In this document: in pieces, positions 6,487 to 10,835 of the stretch
How positions within the stretch are numbered: the first letter of the stretch is position 1
Layout: each line of letters starts with the position of its first letter
Assembly (NCBI GenBank): GCA_902767195.1
Contig: CACXGS010000299.1
Span: forward strand, 1 to 10,835
DNA length: 10,835 bases
Source of the DNA: an uncultured Lachnospiraceae bacterium
GTDB taxonomy: Bacteria; Bacillota_A; Clostridia; Lachnospirales; Lachnospiraceae
Reading direction: 5' to 3'
Program-made: the position numbers and the translations under genes
The notes under the pieces: generated by a model
The model's database searches: none
What the model was told of the DNA's origin: nothing
Seen by the model: the letters and a program-made list of their open reading frames with translations, nothing else

Positions 6487-9400
6487 ATGGATTATTCACT
6501 TGGAATTGACATTGGATCAACTACAGTAAAAGTCGCCGTCATCGACAAGAGCCACAAGGTTCTCTTTGCCTATTACCGCAGACATTTTGCTAACATAAAA
6601 GAGACTCTTCGGGATCTTCTTGCGGATGCCCGGGTCAAGCTGGGCAATCTCATGGTCGCTCCTACTGTCACCGGTTCCGGAGGGATGGCAATCTCGGAAT
6701 ACCTGAACATTCCTTTCTGCCAGGAAGTAATCTGTGTGGCGGATGCCCTGCAGGATTATAATTCCAAAACAGATGTTGCCATTGAGCTGGGCGGTGAAGA
6801 TGCCAAGATTATCTATTTTGACAATGGACTGGAGCAGCGGATGAACGGTGTCTGTGCCGGTGGTACCGGGTCCTTCATCGACCAGATGGCCAGTCTTCTG
6901 CAGACCGACGCCTCGGGTCTCAATGAGTATGCCAAAGGCTATGATACCCTCTATCCTATTGCAGCCCGGTGCGGCGTTTTTGCCAAATCCGATATACAGC
7001 CCCTGATCAACGAAGGAGCCACCAGGGAGAATCTGGCAGCCTCCATCTTTCAGGCTGTAGTCAATCAGACCATCAGCGGACTGGCCTGCGGAAAACCCAT
7101 CCGGGGTCACGTAGCTTTCCTCGGCGGACCTCTTCATTTCCTGTCGGAGCTGAAGCAGGCTTTTATCCGAACTCTGGAGCTGGACGAGGACCATATCATA
7201 GACCCCGATGATTCCCATCTTTTCGCTGCTAAGGGAGCAGCCCTGAATGCTGTGGATACTTGTATCCTGTCCCTGGACAGTTTGCTGGATACTTTCTCAT
7301 CGGACATTGCCCTGGCCATCGAGGTGGAAAGGCTTGAGCCCCTGTTTAAGAATCAGGAGGAGTATGACGATTTCCGTAAACGTCATGCCAGATACACCGT
7401 AGGTAAGGGAGATCTCTCTTCCTACCAGGGCCCCTGTTATATCGGGATCGACGCCGGATCCACTACCACCAAACTGGCATTAATCGGCCAGGACGGATCC
7501 CTGCTTTATCATTTTTACGACAATAATAACGGAAGTCCTTTAAACACCACGATCCGTGCGATTAAAGAACTGAAGGCACTCCTTCCAAAAGATGCCTGGA
7601 TCGCCGGCTCCTGCTCCACAGGATACGGGGAAGCCCTGATCAAGGCTGCCCTCAACATGGACCACGGAGAAGTGGAGACCATGGCTCACTATTATGCTGC
7701 TGCTTTCTTTGAGCCTGAAGTAGACTGTATCCTGGACATCGGCGGTCAGGATATGAAATGTATTAAGATTCATAATCATGCCGTGGACAGTGTTCTTTTG
7801 AATGAGGCCTGTTCCTCAGGATGCGGATCCTTCATCGAGACCTTTGCCAGGTCCCTGGATTATCAGGTCGCAGATTTTGCAAAGATCGCCCTCTTTGCCG
7901 GATCTCCCATTGACCTGGGAAGCCGGTGTACGGTATTTATGAATTCCAAGGTAAAACAGGCTCAGAAAGAAGGTGCCTCCGTAGGAGATATATCCGCCGG
8001 TCTTGCCTACTCCGTCATTCGCTATGCCCTGCTCAAGGTCATCAAGCTTACCAGCCCGGACCAGCTGGGAAAGAAAATCGTGGTTCAGGGCGGTACATTT
8101 TATAATGATGCCGTTCTCCGAAGCTTCGAGCGAATCTCCGGATGTCAGGCTGTCCGCCCGGACATCGCGGGCATTATGGGTGCTTTCGGTGCCGCTCTGA
8201 TTGCCAGAGAAAGAGCGGAGGAAACCGGGGATACCAGCATGCTTTCTCTGGATGAGATCATCAATCTCAAATATGAGAACTCCATGAGCAGATGTCCGCA
8301 CTGCAACAACCACTGTATTCTGACCATCAATGATTTCGGAGGAGGCAGAAAGTTTATCTCCGGTAATCGCTGCGAACGCGGACTGGGACTGGAAAAGAAG
8401 AAAGAACAGGTTCCCAACCTTTATGAATATAAATTTGACCGGATCTTCGGATACCGCCCCCTGTCAAAGGAAGAGGCAGTCCGGGGTGAAATGGGAATTC
8501 CCAGAGTACTCAATCTCTATGAGAACTACCCATTCTGGTTTACATTTTTTACGGAGCTGAAATTCCGGGTACGGATCTCTCCCAGATCTTCCAGAAAGAT
8601 CTACGAACTGGGTATCGAATCCATTCCCAGCGAATCCGAGTGCTATCCGGCTAAGATTGCCCATGGCCATGTCATGTGGCTGTTGAAGAAGGGAATCAAA
8701 GACATTTTCTATCCCTGTATTCCCTACGAGGAGAACCAGACACCGGACGCCAACAACCATTACAACTGTCCGATCGTCACCTCCTATGCCGAGAATATCA
8801 AGAACAACATGGAAGAGCTCAGAGATGAGGACATTCATTTCCACTGTCCCTTCCTGGCTCTGGATAATAAAGAAGTATTAAAGACAAGATTATTTGACGA
8901 ACTGTCACCCTATTATGACGTGACAGCCGAAGAAATAGACCGGGCTGTGGAAGCTGCTTACAGGGAATCCGCCCAGGTTCGGCAGGATATCCGTCAGAAA
9001 GGGGAGGAAACTCTGGCCTACCTGGCAGAAACCGGTAAGATGGGCATCGTCCTCTGCGGACGTCCCTACCATATCGACCCGGAGATCAACCACGGCATAC
9101 CGGAACTGATCACTTCCTATGATATTGCTGTTTTGTCTGAAGATTCCATCAGTCACCTGGGCAATGTAGAACGTCCTTTGATTGTTTCCGACCAGTGGAT
9201 GTACCATTCCAGGCTGTATGGAGCAGCCAACTATGCCAAGAAGAACAAACAGCTTGAAGTCATTCAGCTTAATTCCTTCGGTTGTGGTCTGGATGCGGTA
9301 ACCACCGACCAGGTCAATGACATCCTCTCCCGGTCCGGAAGGCTCTACACTGTTCTCAAGATCGATGAGGTCAACAACCTGGGAGCGGCCAGAATCCGGA

Positions 9401-10710
9401 TCCGTTCCCTGATCGCAGCGGTAAGGATCCGCAACCGCAAGGGCATTCTGCCTGCACCGGTACCTTCGGACATCACGAAAGTGGAATTTACCAAAAAGAT
9501 GAAAAAGGAAGGGTACACGATTCTGATACCCCAGATGTCACCCATCCATTTTGATCTTTTGGCACCTGCCTTCCGCCATGACGGCTACAATGTGGAGATT
9601 CTTCCCCAGATGGGCCGGACTGCCGTGGATGAAGGCCTCAAATATGTAAATAACGATGCCTGCTATCCGTCACTGATTGTTGTGGGCCAGATTATGACAG
9701 CACTGAATTCGGGTAAGTATGACCTGAATAAGACCGCTGTAATTATCTCACAGACCGGAGGCGGATGCCGTGCGACCAACTATATCGGTTTTATCCGGAG
9801 AGCACTGGAGAATAACGGATGCGGACATATTCCTGTCATATCTTTGAGTGTACAGGGAATCGAGAAAAACGAAGGATTTAAGTTCTCCATGCCGCTGCTG
9901 ATCCGTGCACTTCAGGGAGTTCTGTACGGAGACCTTTTCATGAGAGTTCTCTACCGGGTACGTCCTTATGAGAAGGTGAAAGGTTCAGCCAACCATCTCC
10001 ATGAGTACTGGAAAAAGAAATGTATCAAATCTCTGGAGAAGGCCAGCTACCGTCAGTTCTGCAAGAATATCCGCGGAATCATCCACGATTTCGACCTTCT
10101 CCCCATCACCGGAGAGCGAAAGCCCCGTGTGGGTATCGTCGGTGAGATTCTGGTCAAGTTCCTGCCGGACGCCAACAATCATCTGGTGGAAGTCCTGGAG
10201 CAGGAAGGAGCGGAAGCTGTTATGCCAGACCTTCTGGACTTCTTCTTCTACTCTCTCTACAACCAGAACTTTAAGGCAGATTATCTGGGTAAATCAAAAA
10301 AGAATGCCCGTCTTTTGAATCTGGGCATTCAGGCATTGGAGCAATATCGTCGTACGATGAGAAAAGAACTGGAGAAGAGCAACCGCTTTGATCCGCCGCC
10401 CAGGATTCGCGATCTGGCTGAATATGCCAAACCGATCGTATCTCTTGGCAACCAGACCGGAGAGGGCTGGTTCCTGACAGGTGAAATGATCGAGCTGATC
10501 CACGGTGGGGCTCCCAATATTGTCTGCACCCAGCCCTTCGCCTGCCTTCCCAACCATGTGGTGGGCAAAGGGGTTATCAAGGAGATCCGCAGACAGTATC
10601 CAAAAGCTAATATCGTGGCCATCGATTATGATCCCGGAGCCAGTGAAGTGAATCAGATCAACCGGATCAAGCTGATGCTGGCCACGGCACAAAAGAATAT
10701 GAAGCGATAA
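6487..10710 (+). CDS. Giant fused acyl-CoA dehydratase activase-family protein (tandem BadF/HgdC ATPase plus dehydratase-like modules)
   Basis: A 1407-aa cytoplasmic protein, probably an ATP-driven iron-sulfur reductase related to the activator of 2-hydroxyacyl-CoA dehydratases. Two ASKHA ATPase modules lie in tandem: 4 to about 258 (phosphate loop [11 protein letters not shown]; cluster-type cysteines C123 in CAGGTGSF and C162) and 319 to about 574 ([12 protein letters not shown]442/C446 and C481). In HgdC two identical subunits share one [4Fe-4S] cluster, so the tandem pair could supply both halves in one chain. A CPHCNNHC motif (603-610) with C629 forms a metal-binding linker. A DUF2229/COG3580-like module follows (about 673-940; C719, C744, C761, C787, C857, C933), then a COG3581/dehydratase-like module (about 1010-1400; C1059, C1094, C1347, C1353, ending [17 protein letters not shown]). 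The family of about 1400 aa is common in anaerobic Clostridia and lacks an agreed substrate. No dehydratase, CoA-transferase or ferredoxin gene is nearby. The ribosome binding site AGGAG is 12 nt upstream, somewhat far. Confidence 0.9.
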   Translation: MDYSLGIDIGSTTVKVAVIDKSHKVLFAYYRRHFANIKETLRDLLADARVKLGNLMVAPTVTGSGGMAISEYLNIPFCQEVICVADALQDYNSKTDVAIELGGEDAKIIYFDNGLEQRMNGVCAGGTGSFIDQMASLLQTDASGLNEYAKGYDTLYPIAARCGVFAKSDIQPLINEGATRENLAASIFQAVVNQTISGLACGKPIRGHVAFLGGPLHFLSELKQAFIRTLELDEDHIIDPDDSHLFAAKGAALNAVDTCILSLDSLLDTFSSDIALAIEVERLEPLFKNQEEYDDFRKRHARYTVGKGDLSSYQGPCYIGIDAGSTTTKLALIGQDGSLLYHFYDNNNGSPLNTTIRAIKELKALLPKDAWIAGSCSTGYGEALIKAALNMDHGEVETMAHYYAAAFFEPEVDCILDIGGQDMKCIKIHNHAVDSVLLNEACSSGCGSFIETFARSLDYQVADFAKIALFAGSPIDLGSRCTVFMNSKVKQAQKEGASVGDISAGLAYSVIRYALLKVIKLTSPDQLGKKIVVQGGTFYNDAVLRSFERISGCQAVRPDIAGIMGAFGAALIARERAEETGDTSMLSLDEIINLKYENSMSRCPHCNNHCILTINDFGGGRKFISGNRCERGLGLEKKKEQVPNLYEYKFDRIFGYRPLSKEEAVRGEMGIPRVLNLYENYPFWFTFFTELKFRVRISPRSSRKIYELGIESIPSESECYPAKIAHGHVMWLLKKGIKDIFYPCIPYEENQTPDANNHYNCPIVTSYAENIKNNMEELRDEDIHFHCPFLALDNKEVLKTRLFDELSPYYDVTAEEIDRAVEAAYRESAQVRQDIRQKGEETLAYLAETGKMGIVLCGRPYHIDPEINHGIPELITSYDIAVLSEDSISHLGNVERPLIVSDQWMYHSRLYGAANYAKKNKQLEVIQLNSFGCGLDAVTTDQVNDILSRSGRLYTVLKIDEVNNLGAARIRIRSLIAAVRIRNRKGILPAPVPSDITKVEFTKKMKKEGYTILIPQMSPIHFDLLAPAFRHDGYNVEILPQMGRTAVDEGLKYVNNDACYPSLIVVGQIMTALNSGKYDLNKTAVIISQTGGGCRATNYIGFIRRALENNGCGHIPVISLSVQGIEKNEGFKFSMPLLIRALQGVLYGDLFMRVLYRVRPYEKVKGSANHLHEYWKKKCIKSLEKASYRQFCKNIRGIIHDFDLLPITGERKPRVGIVGEILVKFLPDANNHLVEVLEQEGAEAVMPDLLDFFFYSLYNQNFKADYLGKSKKNARLLNLGIQALEQYRRTMRKELEKSNRFDPPPRIRDLAEYAKPIVSLGNQTGEGWFLTGEMIELIHGGAPNIVCTQPFACLPNHVVGKGVIKEIRRQYPKANIVAIDYDPGASEVNQINRIKLMLATAQKNMKR

Positions 10711-10717
10711 ATGTCGG

Positions 10718-10811
10718 TTGCGGGGCTGAAATGTATATCAGACCCCAATAGACAGGCGGTTGGATTCCGACGCTCCGGCGTTGCCCACTACCGCCGAGCT
10801 AACTGCTAACT
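10718..10811 (+). repeat. Structured intergenic repeat element, copy 2
   Basis: This is the gap-free inverted counterpart of 3-96 (82 of 94 positions equal by hand count; 65 of 68 in the core 10744-10811). It begins 7 nt after the stop codon of the giant gene and runs in its sense. In order it holds a GC hairpin (10722-10746), an outer stem GGCGGT/ACCGCC (10755-10760 with 10790-10795) extended by TGG/CCA (10761-10763 with 10785-10787), an apical 6-bp stem (10768-10773 with 10778-10783) capped by a UCCG tetraloop with a C-G closing pair, and a tandem heptamer GCTAACT x2 (10798-10811). The last 24 nt of the window after it show nothing I can identify. Confidence 0.9.
10722..10746 (+). other. 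Hairpin directly after the giant gene (5' part of repeat copy 2)
   Basis: GGGGCTGA (10722-10729) pairs with TCAG and CCCC (10738-10746) with one bulged A at 10742 and an 8-nt loop. It starts 12 nt after the stop codon, where a terminator would be expected, but no T-run follows (AATAGACAGG). It may therefore be a transcript-end stabilising or weak termination hairpin. It is part of the repeat: copy 1 can form a smaller GC hairpin in the homologous place despite sequence divergence. Confidence 0.6.
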
Positions 10812-10835
10812 ACGACATAGGGTTCCGGGATATTC

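Noticed and set aside
10722..10746. Classical rho-independent terminator of the giant gene
   Set aside because: The hairpin is stable but lacks a following T-run and belongs to the repeat element, so I call it a hairpin only.
3..10811. Composite transposon or genomic island with terminal inverted repeats
   Set aside because: No transposase, recombinase or cargo-type gene is present. The enclosed genes (rpmB, yloU-fakA, corA, gerW) are housekeeping with normal synteny, and outer flanks are too short to see a target duplication.

Overview
The window looks like a chromosomal segment from a low-to-mid GC, anaerobic, probably spore-forming Firmicute, most likely class Clostridia and in the Lachnospiraceae range. 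The support is a zinc-type L28 (rpmB), the yloU-yloV (fakA) pair, a DUF2953-GerW sporulation pair, and a giant fused acyl-CoA dehydratase activase-type protein typical of anaerobic Clostridia. This placement is inference from gene content, not from a search.

Layout, left to right. Positions 3-96 hold a structured repeat element. A strong intrinsic terminator (120-150) closes the minus-strand yloU-yloV operon (156-2232). rpmB (2365-2550, minus) has its own terminator, and the -35 box of the yloU-yloV promoter is embedded in that terminator stem. Next is a tightly packed minus-strand operon transcribed from about 6300 down to 2713: corA, a rhomboid-fold membrane protein with a C-terminal zinc ribbon, an unrecognised 102-aa protein, a DUF2953 membrane protein and gerW. 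A divergent intergenic region (6263-6486) carries a perfect consensus sigma-A promoter for corA and a good promoter for the opposite gene. The right 40% is one plus-strand gene (6487-10710, 1407 aa): two tandem BadF/HgdC-type ATPase modules fused to cysteine-rich dehydratase-like modules. A second copy of the repeat element (10718-10811) follows its stop codon by 7 nt.

The genes are mostly housekeeping (translation, exogenous fatty-acid phosphorylation, divalent cation transport, sporulation or germination) plus an orphan ATP-driven low-potential electron-transfer enzyme. I see no transposase, integrase, phage gene, CRISPR array, tRNA or rRNA. Every stretch longer than 300 bases is covered by a gene.

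The most unusual signal is the pair of inverted, 94-nt, gap-free repeats at the two extreme ends of the window (68-nt core with 3 mismatches). Both copies have the same orientation relative to the gene they follow. In that sense they fold into a stem capped by a UNCG tetraloop and end in a tandem heptamer. This looks like a dispersed, RNA-structured intergenic element, and it also gives the 10.6 kb block ends through which it could invert by recombination.
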